64,000 nt of DNA from Allantophomopsis cytisporea (taxonomy: Eukaryota; Ascomycota; Leotiomycetes; Phacidiales; Phacidiaceae), in the NCBI GenBank assembly GCA_024752435.1, contig CP103023.1:744001-808000 (forward strand). The letters run 5' to 3'. Both the position numbers and the translations under genes were made by a program. Shown one piece after another: positions 46,576 to 57,781 of this stretch. The notes beneath the pieces are model-generated. The model did not search any database, was not told where the DNA came from, and was given only the letters and a program-made list of their open reading frames with translations. Each line of letters opens with the position of its first letter. The stretch's first letter is position 1.

Positions 46576-48780
46576 ATGCATTCTTTAGTTTTGAATTTCC
46601 TTGCCCTTTGTGGCGCTGCTCAAGCGATTTGCCCCTATATGGATGCTAGCTACGTTGACAAACGCGACGCCAACTCATCTGACAACACATTCTTCTCTCA
46701 ATTTGAGCTCGATGATACGAATTCTGTAATGACTTCGGATGTTGGTGGGCCAATTGATGATCAGACAACTCTCAAAGCCGGTGTCAGGGGTCCAGCCCTC
46801 CTTGAAGACTTCATCTTTCGCCAGAAGATCCAGCACTTCGATCATGAGCGTGTTCCGGAGCGAGCTGTACACGCCAGGGGGACAGGAGCCCACGGAACCT
46901 TCACTAGCTATGGTGACTGGTCCAACATCACTGCGGCTTCATTCCTCAATGAAGCAGGCAAGCAAACGCCTATATTCACCAGATTTAGTACTGTTGCCGG
47001 CTCTCGCGGTTCTGCTGAAACTGGCAAGTCAAACACAATCGCCTCCTAGCGCGTGACACATCACTAATTGGTATGGGATACAGCTCGTGATGTCCACGGA
47101 TTTGCGACCAGGTTCTACACCGATGAAGGAAACTTCGATATCGTTGGGAACAACATTCCAGTGTTCTTCATTCAAGATGCCATACAATTCCCAGACTTGA
47201 TACACGCTGTCAAGCCAAAGCAAGACCGTGAAATCCCCCAAGCCGCGACCGCTCACGACAGCGCTTGGGATTTCTTCTCTCAACAACCATCCAGCTTGCA
47301 CACTCTCTTGTGGGCAATGGCTGGCTACGGTATTCCTCGATCTTTCCGACACATGCCCGGCTTTGGTATCCATACCTATAGATTCGTCACTGATTATGGT
47401 GACTCTAAGTTGGTAAAGTTTCACTGGAAGACCCTGCAAGGAAAGGCCAGTTTGGTTTGGGAAGAGGCTCAAAAGATTTCTGGTACCAACCCAGACTTCC
47501 ACCGGCAGGATCTTTGGGAAGCAATCGAGTCCGGTGACTACCCAGAATGGGAACTTGGTGTTCAAATTATGGAGGAGGGTGATGACCTCAAATACGGATT
47601 CGACCTCCTTGACCCTACCAAGATTGTGCCGGAGGAGTACGTTCCAATTACACCAATTGGCAAAATGCAGCTTAACCGAAATCCAACCAACTACTTCGCT
47701 GAGACTGAGCAGGTCATGTTCCAACCAGGTCACATCGTTCGCGGTATCGACTTCACAGACGATCCATTGTTACAGGGACGTATCTTTTCTTACTTGGACA
47801 CTCAGTTGAACCGCCACAACGGACCAAACTTTGAGCAGCTCCCCATCAACCGCCCAAGAGTCCCAATCCATAACAACAACCGCGATGGTGCGGGGCAGCA
47901 CTACATTCCAGTCAATCCAAATGCCTACACCCCCAACACTCTTAATGGTGACAGTCCAGCACGCGCCAACCAGACAGTTAACAATGGTTTCTTCACTGCT
48001 CCAAAGCGCACTGCATCCGGAGCTCTTGAGCGTGCCGTCTCTGATACCTTCCACGATGTGTGGTCTCAGCCAGCTCTGTTCTACAACTCCTTGACCGAGA
48101 CCGAGCAGCAATTCCTTATCAATGCCATCCGCTTCGAGACCTCTCAGCTCACTTCCTCTGTAGTGCAGCAGAACGTGCTCATTCAGCTCAACCGTATCAA
48201 CCACAACCTTGCACAACGCGTCTCTGTCGCCCTCAACCTGCCATGCCCAGCTGCTGATTCTACCTATTATACCACCAACGTCACCAGGGGTATCTCTATC
48301 ATGAATGAGACTCTCCCAACCATCGCTACCCTCAAGGTTGGTATCCTCACTAGCGTCTACGACAATTCCTCCCTTGCCACCGCCAACTCTCTTGCCTCCG
48401 CCTTCAGTTCCGCTGGAGCTGTCCCAAAAATCGTTGCCGAATACCTCGGTACTAGAGTTGATGTTACGTACTCCGCAGCTGATGCCAGCGCCTTCGATGG
48501 CATCGTTGTCGTCGGTGGTGTCGAGAAGCTTTTTCTCTTCAATGTTTCTTCCACTCTCTACCCGACCGCTCGCCCAATGGAGATCCTCCAGAACGGCTAC
48601 AGATTTGGAAAGCCGGTTGGGAGTTACGCTGGAGCCGACCGCGCCTTTACCCTCTCCCAGATCAGTGCCACTCCAGGTGTCTATCTTAGCAACGCTACCA
48701 CTGCTGCTAGCTTTGTTTCCGAATTCATTCCCGGTCTTAAGACTTTCAAGTTTGTTGACCGGTTCGTACTTGACAACTAA
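46576..48780 (+). CDS. Secreted large-subunit catalase, 2 exons with a GC-AG intron
   Basis: Exons 46576-47023 and 47084-48780 give 714 residues. The 60-bp intron starts GCAAGT (non-canonical GC donor) and ends ATACAG; splicing restores SAETARDVHGFATRF. A signal peptide (LVLNFLALCGAAQA) is followed by the catalytic His in FDHERVPERAVHARG, the conserved RFSTVAGSRGS, Asn in GNNIPVFFIQDA, and the proximal heme Tyr in GRIFSYLDTQ. A C-terminal flavodoxin-like domain (about residues 540-714, LKVGILTSVYDNSS to VDRFVLDN) marks the large-subunit clade. It breaks down H2O2 outside the cell or in the wall; in plant pathogens such enzymes meet host oxidative bursts. No lesions seen. Confidence 0.95.
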
Positions 48781-50319
48781 ACATCGCAGTGGTCACAAAT
48801 AAAGCATTCATGCCGGTCTTTTTCTGTAAGCACGGCAGAACATTCAAGTTGTGTTTTATAATGATCATGCCGATGTATGATCGACTTGAACACGTGGATG
48901 ACTCGGACACCAAAACCAAATCAGCTAGCCTCGAACGTGTCTTATATGCAACACAACTTACTTTCAACTCTGAATCTATTGAATCAATCCGTACCTCTTC
49001 CTCTTTGATGCCGTCCTCAATCTCCCCAATTGGCCGTCTGTGTGGCCGTTCACGTCCTCGCTCTTTCTTTCTCTTCTCCTTGGCCTCCCACGCTTATTTT
49101 ATATACTTAAATTCGTACTAAACACAAAATTCGCCCTGTAATTTGACTCCCTTGTCTTTTCCATGTTTCTTATATGACTAAAGTAGTTCCTGCATCTCTT
49201 AGAGCTTCTTCCGCAGAATCGTAAGATCAATACTGTTACAAATGCATAATGCAATCAGATTAACTTACCGGTAATATGGCTTGATAGACCAGCCATGATT
49301 AAAGCCTTGATTGACCTCCTATCCTTTTGCGGCTCTCCGACTCGAATACCTTGCATAGCCAACTCAAACCTACGATTATCTAATGTCCGGCCACTTTTAA
49401 TGGTCGAGAATTGTCAGTTTACCGAGGCATTTAGGGAGCTTCACCTAGGACTAGGTTCTCTGGGGCTGCTTTGAAGTGCAGAGCCTCATTCCCTTGGGTG
49501 TGACTTGAGGTGTAGGTCCTACTTTTGCTTGGTGTTGTTTGTGATTCTAAGGGAGCGCCACAAATTTGTGCCAGTTCTCAATGATGTCGGATAATCTAGC
49601 ATCTTTTGCTGGTTTACGATGCGCGTTTGGCTTGTCAGCGGTTTCTATAAGTACTTGGACTTAGGACTCGATCCCATGAATAATGGTAAGTCAGCGGACA
49701 ACCTGAAAGTATAGTGAGTGGTGTATTCGAGACTGGAGTAGAGTGATAGACTTAATCGAAGAAGAGGTCTCTTCCTCCGTCTTGCAGTCATGACGTTGGT
49801 CAATCCAAAAAGACTGAGAGTACGGCAAAGTCGTAAAGATTCCTTATTCAGTGGATCATCAATTCCATCGTTTAGATCTAAGATTGTAAAGATCTTGAGA
49901 ATCTTCCTTCGAACTATTTCGTCAAAAGGATACATAATATAGGATTTTCCCTCGAATTGTTTCAGACTAAAATGAATGAAGGAGCAATTTACTTCAAAAG
50001 TATACGGCACAATGAAATTACGCTATTCAAGAACTGAAATCAAGTAAGTTACCATTAGTTCAAATTTAGTCTTGACATCACATAACAGAAGCACCTGACA
50101 CTTAATAACAAGAATACTCTATATGATGCAATATTTTATTTATTTTTCATTTATTTAAATAAACTATAACTAGTTAAAAGGCATCAAACGCAAATTTTAG
50201 TTTGAGAATCTATATTCCATCATCCTCATCATCTTCCACTCTACTTTACTTTATTCCTGTTATCTTTGTGAGTCCTTAACGCCAACAGATGCACTATTTC
50301 TCTTTGCAGCCTATTCTAT
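48781..50319. other. Intergenic region, no gene supported
   Basis: It contains the 3' flanks of the catalase and of the convergent sterol reductase gene. ORFs at 48789-49121 and 49645-50010 have no recognisable domain. Confidence 0.5.
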
Positions 50320-51939
50320 TCAATAAACGCCCGGAATAAGCTTATAGGATACTTTTTCGCAGTACTCCTTCCAGTACTTTCCGTACTTGCCAGCACAGCG
50401 TTCTTCATCACGACCAGCACGATGAATCAGGAGAATGGTCATGAAGATGGCGTACGTCCATGGGAGAATATTGGTTAGTCCACAGGTTGCACACATACTG
50501 TATGATAGGACCAAATCGCTGAGGTAATTGGCATGTCTGACTGTGCCCCACCAACCTGCAAGCTTGTTAACTATTGATCATAATATGTGGAGAGAAGGCT
50601 TACCTGAGCATAGTAATAAAGACTGATGTATCTTGCCGTCCGAAGTTGTGTATTGACATCGGATATACTCTGCCTGCTCTCCCCAAATGATACAATCACC
50701 GTTAGTTTTTCTGACACGGTTCTTTTGGTCATTGACAGATCTAAAGATAGCATATGCGCTGATTCCCATGCAGAGGATTAAAACAGCCATTAGGTTGGAC
50801 AACTCCACTGGAAATCGTGCTAAGTATTGCGTTTGAAGAGTGTATACACATGGAAGCCATACAAGAGATCCCCAAGCCAGATAGAACCCAAAATGATCGT
50901 GGCAGATGTCGATCGTTCGAAGGTACCAATCTTCGTTGATGAAAAAATCAAGAACATACAATGTGTGTAAGGTATCAACAATAAGCATTGAGTTCGTGAT
51001 TTTTCCGTGAAGCTGATATTGCCACATTGTGAAAGACAAGTCGACCAATGTCCATGCAACAATTCCAGGGCGGCCGTTGGTAAAGAGTTTAAAGTCAAAG
51101 ACTTGTCCGAATCTTGGATTGAGCTCGATGCCCATATAGAAATCGTACAACATGGATCCTAGAATTTCCAGTAAATACATGTGCTAACATGGTCGAAGGT
51201 AATACTCACCACTAAACTTGCGGTCCTCAGCATGAGTTGGCATTAGATGAGCCTTGATATATGATCCGGTAGCAAATAAGAATCCATAAAAATTGGCAAT
51301 GATTACAAGACCTTCCCAATTCTTTGCCAGAATTGCCAGGTCGAGCAGACCAGCGTAGGCAAGAGAAACGACCAACATATGTGTAACCACCCAGGCATTG
51401 AGACCGTTCGTATTGTATTTCAAAAGGTAGCCAGCAGGCGTCATTTGGCCCGTACTACTTAGGCCCGGTAAGAAAGCATACAGAGCAGCCTGAAAAAACA
51501 GCCAAGCAGTGTAGCCAAAGAACGTCTTCGTTGTAGCGTGAAGGCTGTGTTCGACTAGGAACTGCAATGGGCCAAGAAGGAAGAGGTCTTCCAAGGCTCT
51601 AAGGAAAGACCCGTTGTAACGCTTGAGAGTGATGTACAGCAGCACAGTCAGGAGCGGGCACAAGACAACGATTCCTGTGCACTCCAATGCAGCCAGCCAA
51701 GAGCCTGTATTGAGACGGCCCCAAGTAAGGACAGGTTCAGCAGTGGGACTGACGAGTGGACTAGTGAACCCTTCTGACTGTATTGGCTTGTCGATGAAAT
51801 AACTCTCCTGTGCTGAATTCGTGCCAGATGACCATCGTCGAGCGCTTGATCTCGGTCCCTTCTTCTTTGATAAGCGGAATTGATTATTGGTTTGCCCTCT
51901 GTGTCCCGAGGCACGCTCCAGCAGCAGGTCCCTTATCAT
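50320..51939 (-). CDS. Sterol delta-7 reductase (DHCR7-like), 3 exons
   Basis: Exons 51939-51210, 51158-50604 and 50555-50320 join in frame to 506 residues (introns 51 and 48 bp). About 60 hydrophilic residues precede an ERG4/ERG24-family membrane protein. Diagnostic stretches are MTPAGYLLKYNTNGLNAW, GIELNPRFG, FDFKLFTNGRPGIVAWT, TIDICHDHFGFYLAWG, SGWWGTVRH and KYGKYWKEYC ending IPGVY. These resemble 7-dehydrocholesterol reductase more than the delta-14 reductase ERG24 (TPAG...NGLQAW, DICHDHFG, GIVAWT are DHCR7-type). Family knowledge: NADPH reduction of the sterol C7-C8 double bond in the ER. Ergosterol keeps that double bond, so such an enzyme would divert sterols, for example to brassicasterol. 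The subfamily call needs a tree. Confidence 0.9.
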
Positions 51940-52581
51940 GATCGTGGGGTTGGAAGATGGGCGTTTGAGACAGGCGAGCTGCCCCCGGTTGACAGGGTTT
52001 CGCAGGGAGATCGGCGCTGGGGTACAGCAAGAACTGGCTTGGCTGGGAGCTTGGAGGGATTAGATAGAGAGCAGGGTACGCTGGTTGTAGTGCACTCTAT
52101 TTATTTATGCCTCTTAATTCCAACGACAAAGACCGCAACGACAATAATAGTAGAATCGAAAATGAATTCGCTGAATTCGAGGTACTTCCTCAAAACCATG
52201 AAGCTCAATTAGTGTAAATGCACGGACCACCACGTCCGTATTTAGAATGTCGTGATGCAATTGATTATATTTCATAGAAGACCTCATTTACAGTGTATGA
52301 CCGGAACAACACATTCTACTATGGTATTAAACACTTACCTTGAAGCTAATATTGCGGACTTCCCGATACTGGCACTTCACGCTCCAACTTGGCTCCCACA
52401 TGAAAGCTGGTACAGCATATCACCATCTCCCTACCCAACACTTCAGCTCCAAAATCGCCTTGCTGGTTGATATTGATACCAGTAAACTGTAAGATAGACT
52501 GCGCCCAATACTGTTGGATCCTAGCTGTAACAATTCACTGGGCTTTATGGTTTTCTATTTCTAATTGGCTTATCAAATCGG
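51940..52581. other. Intergenic region, no gene supported
   Basis: This is the 5' flank of the sterol reductase gene. Small ORFs show no domain. Confidence 0.5.
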
Positions 52582-52830
52582 TGCTGGGTCCTTGCTGCTG
52601 AGTTGATAACAAAACACAGGCTTCTCGACGGGTGGATATACTGGCACGATGCTCGAAGAGGTAGGGGCTCTCAGGTGTAACTTGCTCGAAAGGCTGATGT
52701 GTATGAAGCACGTAACTACACTGGTAGCTATGAATGTAAGTGTGATTATCAATGCATCGAAAGAGTTGAGCACGGAGCTCCTATCTATCATGAAAATACT
52801 GAGATCTATATAGTTGCTTTTATTTCAGAG
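52582..52830 (-). repeat. Degraded reversed LTR fragment of the Gypsy family
   Basis: TGCTGGGTCCTTGCTGCTG at 52582 onwards is the complement of the LTR 3' end. GGATATACTGGCACGATGCT, CGAAGAGGTAGGGGCTCTC and GAGTTGAGCACGGAGCTCCT, then ACTGAGATCTATATAGTTGC, follow in the same order as in the complete LTR. The other end is not clear and the distal part is lost or unrecognisable. Confidence 0.8.
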
Positions 52831-53649
52831 AGAAATTCAGACCAGGGTGTAAGAAACAACAATCAAGTAAGTTGCACGACAGGATATGGAGAGTGACTAT
52901 TCTACTTGCTGGTTCGCGAAGGAACATATATTTATCGCAGTAGGGTATTTTGGATACAAGTGCTTCTCGAAATGACAATGTCGAGCAAGAGATTTTCTTC
53001 TATGAGCTACCGAGAAAGCAAATACAACAATGAGATCTGTCGCAATATATAGGGATATTGATTGATGTGTGCAGTGGAGTCGTGTATCTATCTACTTATA
53101 GAGTTGATTGTCACTCGGAGAGAAGCTCTCGGAGAAGCTATGAATTTATAATATGTAACGTGTAAGTGAGGAGTGCGTAATTCATAATTGGGACTTTACT
53201 CACTTTAAATATGAGAGCTGCATTGATACTATCACTGCTACTATCCAACCTCACTTACTGATGTGCACGTATTTCAACAGAGATCAAAAATAGACAACAT
53301 TATAGTCAACACTACATTCTTCGAAGCTGCGAGCATATCAAAACAAAGAAACTATCCAATAGGTGATATGTAAGGTAGCGTACTTCCCTTGAAGGGATCA
53401 ACAAGCGCTAGTATTTTAACCTTACGCATTAAGCATACCAACTACCTATTTAATCCGGGTTTTAACTACTTAATGATAAACTCAACCGGAGGCCCAAGAA
53501 GGTCTAAGAATTCTTCATCTAATTCGATACTATATGTAACATTATGTATATACGTCCCAATTCTTTAAAATTATACAATGCAGCAGAGCATTGCTATACA
53601 CGCAGACATGCCAACCGGACCACCAATAAATTGTAACAGTCGTGTTATA
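52831..53649. other. Intergenic region, no gene supported
   Basis: 3' flank of the type III PKS gene and AT-rich spacer without recognisable content. Confidence 0.5.
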
Positions 53650-55061
53650 TCAATCCAGCTCTACATCATTCATGGCCTCATATATCCTTTCCTCATCACT
53701 TCTTGTCACGGGGCTATCAACGTTACTGCCTGGCGGCGTAATTATCCCCACATCTCTCTTTGCATGCTTCAAATTTCTCTTGAGCATGGCCATCTCGATC
53801 GCAATCCCAGGCCCAAAAGCACAAGCAATGACATGCTGTCGTGGACCTCGTCCACCAGGCGTACATGCATCCATGTCCTTGTGTCGTAGACGATCAAGGA
53901 CGGAGATGATGGTGGCGGAGGAGCTGTTCCCGTGGTTGATATACGTATCGTACGAGGCTCGCATATGTTCTGGGCTGATAGACATGGCATTTTCCACACC
54001 TGTGAGAATCGTGGACCCGCCAGGATGTAAAGCCCAGTCGAACTCAGCAGCCGATTTGTCTTCCATTTGAAGCTTAGGCAGAGATGCAACAAGATCCCTG
54101 AATGTAGGCTCTACCACTGTAGCAGCTAATTTTGGGACTCGTGGGGAGAGCACAACTTTCCATCCTAAAAACCATCAATATTGCGTGATGTATGAGGGGA
54201 TGATAGAGCGAACAAACCTGAAGGATCAACATCGAAGCCAAGATCGTGCTCAGTGTCAGGAATCATACGATGGTCCCATCCGAGTAGACTGTAGATTGGC
54301 TCGTCTGCTTCGCCACCAATACCATTACTCAATACGAGTGCGCTCGCGCAATCACTGAACAACGTGACACCGATCCTCGTCTGCTGCAACTCGGTAATGC
54401 TGTCCAATTCACTCCTCACCAACAAACTACTGATCTCCAAAGCTACGATCAATACCCTGGCTCTTTTTCCTCTGAATGAATGGCCCATAGCTAAATTAGC
54501 CGCAGTCCGCAGAGCCGCAAGCCCACCACTACAGCCTACACCGTGCAACAAGACTTTCTCTACTGGCTGAGTTATGCCCAATCCTTTAATAACGAAGTGA
54601 TCGAAGCCTGGGTTCGCGCTGTTGGTGCAGGTGGTGGATACAACGTGTGTGATTTCAGAAGCATCGCCACCCCATTCTGTGATTGCCTTGCGCGCAGCAA
54701 TAACAGCAAGAGCAACGCCGTCCTTGAGAAAGATATCACACAATTCGCCAATGGTGGGAGCCACTTTTTGGTTGGCCATGGGATGATCGACAGTCCCAAT
54801 TGCTGAGCGTGTATCAATGCCAGTGTATTGATTTATCATAAGGGTCTTTGCCATGCTGGGTGGGTTAGCCACTGTCCATTTTTAATTGAGTTTTTAGAAA
54901 GACCATTACGCTGGTGTGTCTGAATAATGTCTGTTTACGAGAGTATTCAATGCGGAAGGCTTAAGAAGGAAGGGAGGATATTCTACGCCCAATCCAATTA
55001 TCGACAGATTGAGGTCGTGGAATTCATTTTTGTCTGATGGCTGGTTGCGTGAGGGTGACAT
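53650..55061 (-). CDS. Type III polyketide synthase (chalcone synthase-like), 3 exons
   Basis: Exons 55061-54910, 54855-54218 and 54164-53650 join in frame to 434 residues (introns 54 and 53 bp). The catalytic triad is complete: Cys in LHGVGCSGGLAALRTA, His in WALHPGGSTILTGVENAM and Asn in YINHGNSSSATIISVLDRL. The C-terminal GPG loop motif is present (FGPGIAIEMAML). Family knowledge: this homodimeric enzyme extends an acyl-CoA starter with malonyl-CoA to make pyrones, resorcinols or resorcylic acids. The starter and product cannot be read from the sequence. I start at 55061 (MSPSRNQ); an in-frame ATG further upstream at 55169 would add 36 residues. No tailoring P450 or transporter is adjacent. 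Confidence 0.92.
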
Positions 55062-56192
55062 GGTATTGACGATGGGGTAGAAAAGGTACCGTTGAAGCGC
55101 ACAGTAGTAAAGAGGAAGAAGCTCGGAAAGATCAATCGAATCTCGGTTAGAGGTTCGAAAAGGACGCAAAAGAGGAACATGTGATGAACGAAGATATGGA
55201 GGAGATGGAGGAGGAGAAGGAAGCGGAAGAAGTGGATGTAGGCGTTAGAAAGTTGAAGAGCTCGAACTGGTGTCATAGGTTTTTGACAAATGTATGTGTA
55301 TTAATAGTTGGTAGAAGTTGGCGATTAATGTAAAGTTAGTTAGCGACGTAAGGCAATAGTAGACAGCAAGGTAAGGCAAAGCAGGTAGAGAGTACCTAGA
55401 TACGTAATAGCTCCCTCATAGACCTTTGTACCGAGGTGCTCTTTCAGATGCAACATATTTAAATAGGAGAAGCTGATAATTATTAGAGTGGTCCAGCTTT
55501 TGATTCTTTGTTTATTACATTATCGCCATTATAGGGTCATGATAGAGTAATTTCTAATTTTCAATATTTTCCAAGCAATTCTCAATAATTCCCTCCTTTC
55601 GCCTTTATTATTGAGGTGGCCGAACAAGCCGTCGTCTAGAGCAGAGTTACGTTGTTCAGAAACTTTAAATGTAGTTTAGGGTGCCTACATCGCTGAAGTA
55701 GAGTGTGATACTCTAAGCAAATGAGTATTTAATTAAAGTCCTTTTGAAAATTGCACCGGACGAATTAGAGTGTCGCCACTGTCAGAGTAATACGATCAAC
55801 GCGGGAATACATGTAATGTAATCTAGGGACCTTCGAGTCACTCAATGTTTACTCGTAGCTTTAAAAATCACAACTTTAAACGCAATCAAAACGAGTATTC
55901 AAGATGGTGATCAGGTTGAAGCCAAGATCCAGGTGGCTATTCATGCATTTAAGAGTGGCCTGCAGTCACAGCCTCTCGAGAATTTCAATCCGGCCCTACA
56001 ACTATGCAGACCATTCCGCCGATTTTTGGGAATGGGCACGGTTGATGTCCGTGCGTCCCGGAGATCTCCATATTAGAAACGCGGCTCGCAGCTCAGCAGA
56101 ATCGATGTAGCTAAGTGAATAAAACATACGAATGCTTTTAACCGCGTAGCAAAATCTGTCATTCCCCTCCACTCCCATACTACAATCCCGAA
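55062..56192. other. Intergenic region, no gene supported
   Basis: It contains the PKS promoter and the 3' flank of the AIM6-like gene. ORF 55904-56110 has no recognisable domain. Confidence 0.5.
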
Positions 56193-57781
56193 TCACACCC
56201 GCCAAACCGCCCCAACGCCCTTCAAATCATCTACATTAAGCACATCTGCCCCTTCTCTAACAAGGACATCCCAAACATGATCTCTCAATCCTCTTGGCCA
56301 AGCCGGCGTATCCCAATATCGCACCCTCAGCCCCCTCGCATGCGCCCCCCGTATCTGCCCGCGAATTGAACGCATCTGCTCCCTCGAGAGTCGACCTCGC
56401 CACGGACGCCCAATGGTGGCTCCGAAGGAAGTAGACGCGTAGAAGGAGTTCGTATAGTTAAAGGACGACGCGAATGATGTGCCGGATTGGCCCTGGTCCT
56501 GATCTCTCTGCCCCTCATCCACTTGTCCATGTATCGCGACCGAACCATTCCTCTCAGCTGTAGCCTTGACGTTATCGCCCTCGTCTTCATCTTCGGGAGA
56601 GGACTCTCCGTCCTGTATTACAGGCCGGTTCTCCTCGTCGCCCTCCTTCCCCTGCCACATGATGTCGAGCGGCGCGTCGAAGAAGGCGTCACGGTACGTA
56701 GCATTGGAGGTCAGGACGTCGAACGGCGTGTTCCCTGTGCCGACGACCGTCACGGGTCGCTGATGTACGACACCATCCTGCACGAACGTCAACCAATCCC
56801 GCTGCCTCAACGGCTCCAGCTGATGCAAAACCACAGGCCACGTCTTTGCCCCGGACGTCTTGAGATCAATGAGCAGCGTGATGGCAGTCTCGGCACTCGT
56901 ATCAAAGACCCCGTGACTCGTCCCATTATAGAACCTCGTGCTGGGGTTCTGGTGCGTGAGGATCTCGACGAGTGGGTTGACATAGAGTGCTTGGAATGTG
57001 CGGTTGCGCGTCAGGCTCGCCGTGTTGTGTCCTATGTAGAGCTCGGAGTCAAAGAGCCATACGTCTGCTTCGATTCCCGTGCAGCCGGATAGCAGGGCAG
57101 AGAAGAGGGGCACGCGGCGCCAATAGTCGTTGTGCGAGTGGCAAGGAATGGGATTCACGTCGCGTAGGAAATCAGTAGGATACCAAGACTGGCTCGCGGA
57201 GGTTGTGTCAGAAGCGCCCCAGTGCCGCAATGGTGATTCCCAGTCTGAGGCGTAGGAAAGAGTTGCGGCTGTTATGAAGAGGTTGATCAATAGGAGGATT
57301 GTTCTGTTTGGTCAGCGTGAAGACGCCAAATAAGTTTTAGGTGCTAATATTCAAGCGACTACTACTTTTTGTTGGTTGAGCGCAGCTACGATTGGAAATA
57401 TACTCACAGTATCGTCAACCCACCCACGCCTCCGAATATAAACCAAGTGTAAAAAGTCCTCTTCCCTATCAGCGTTCCCACCTTCAACCTAATGTTTCGC
57501 ATCAACACAGCATTATCATCCTCCTTGAATTTCCGGCATGCCCGCATGACCATCCTCCTACGTTGGCGCCACCAATTGGGCAGCATGGAAAAGGGGAAAG
57601 ATGCAGCTTCTATGGGAGAATCCCCCCTGAATTCTGGAGAGTAGGCATGTTCGAGATTGGAATTGACAAATGTCTGCGCCAGTGATGCCGAGGGCACATA
57701 GTTGTTATGATGGTCGTTAGTATTGGATAGGAACGGCCGGCTGGCCTCGTCCGAGGTCATCGGAATCATAGACACAAACAA
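56193..57781 (-). CDS. AIM6-like PLC/GDPD-family phosphodiesterase protein, 2 exons
   Basis: Exons 57781-57408 and 57303-56193 give 494 residues (104-bp intron, GTGAGT...AACAG). A cytosolic N-terminus is followed by one membrane segment spanning the splice site (GGVGGLTILTILLLINLFITA). The lumenal domain then has NPIPCHSHNDYWRRVP (the two His of the PLC-like fold), GIEADVWL (metal-binding acidic pair), LLIDLKTSG, and near the C-terminus RVRYWDTPAWP and VLNVDDLKG. This is the layout of fungal AIM6 (altered inheritance of mitochondria 6) proteins, whose substrate is not established. An acidic low-complexity insert (SSPEDEDEGD) sits mid-domain. Confidence 0.88.

Noticed and set aside
47029..48216. 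Long antisense ORFs (up to 234 codons) opposite the catalase
   Set aside because: They mirror the strongly biased codon use of the catalase frame; no domain.
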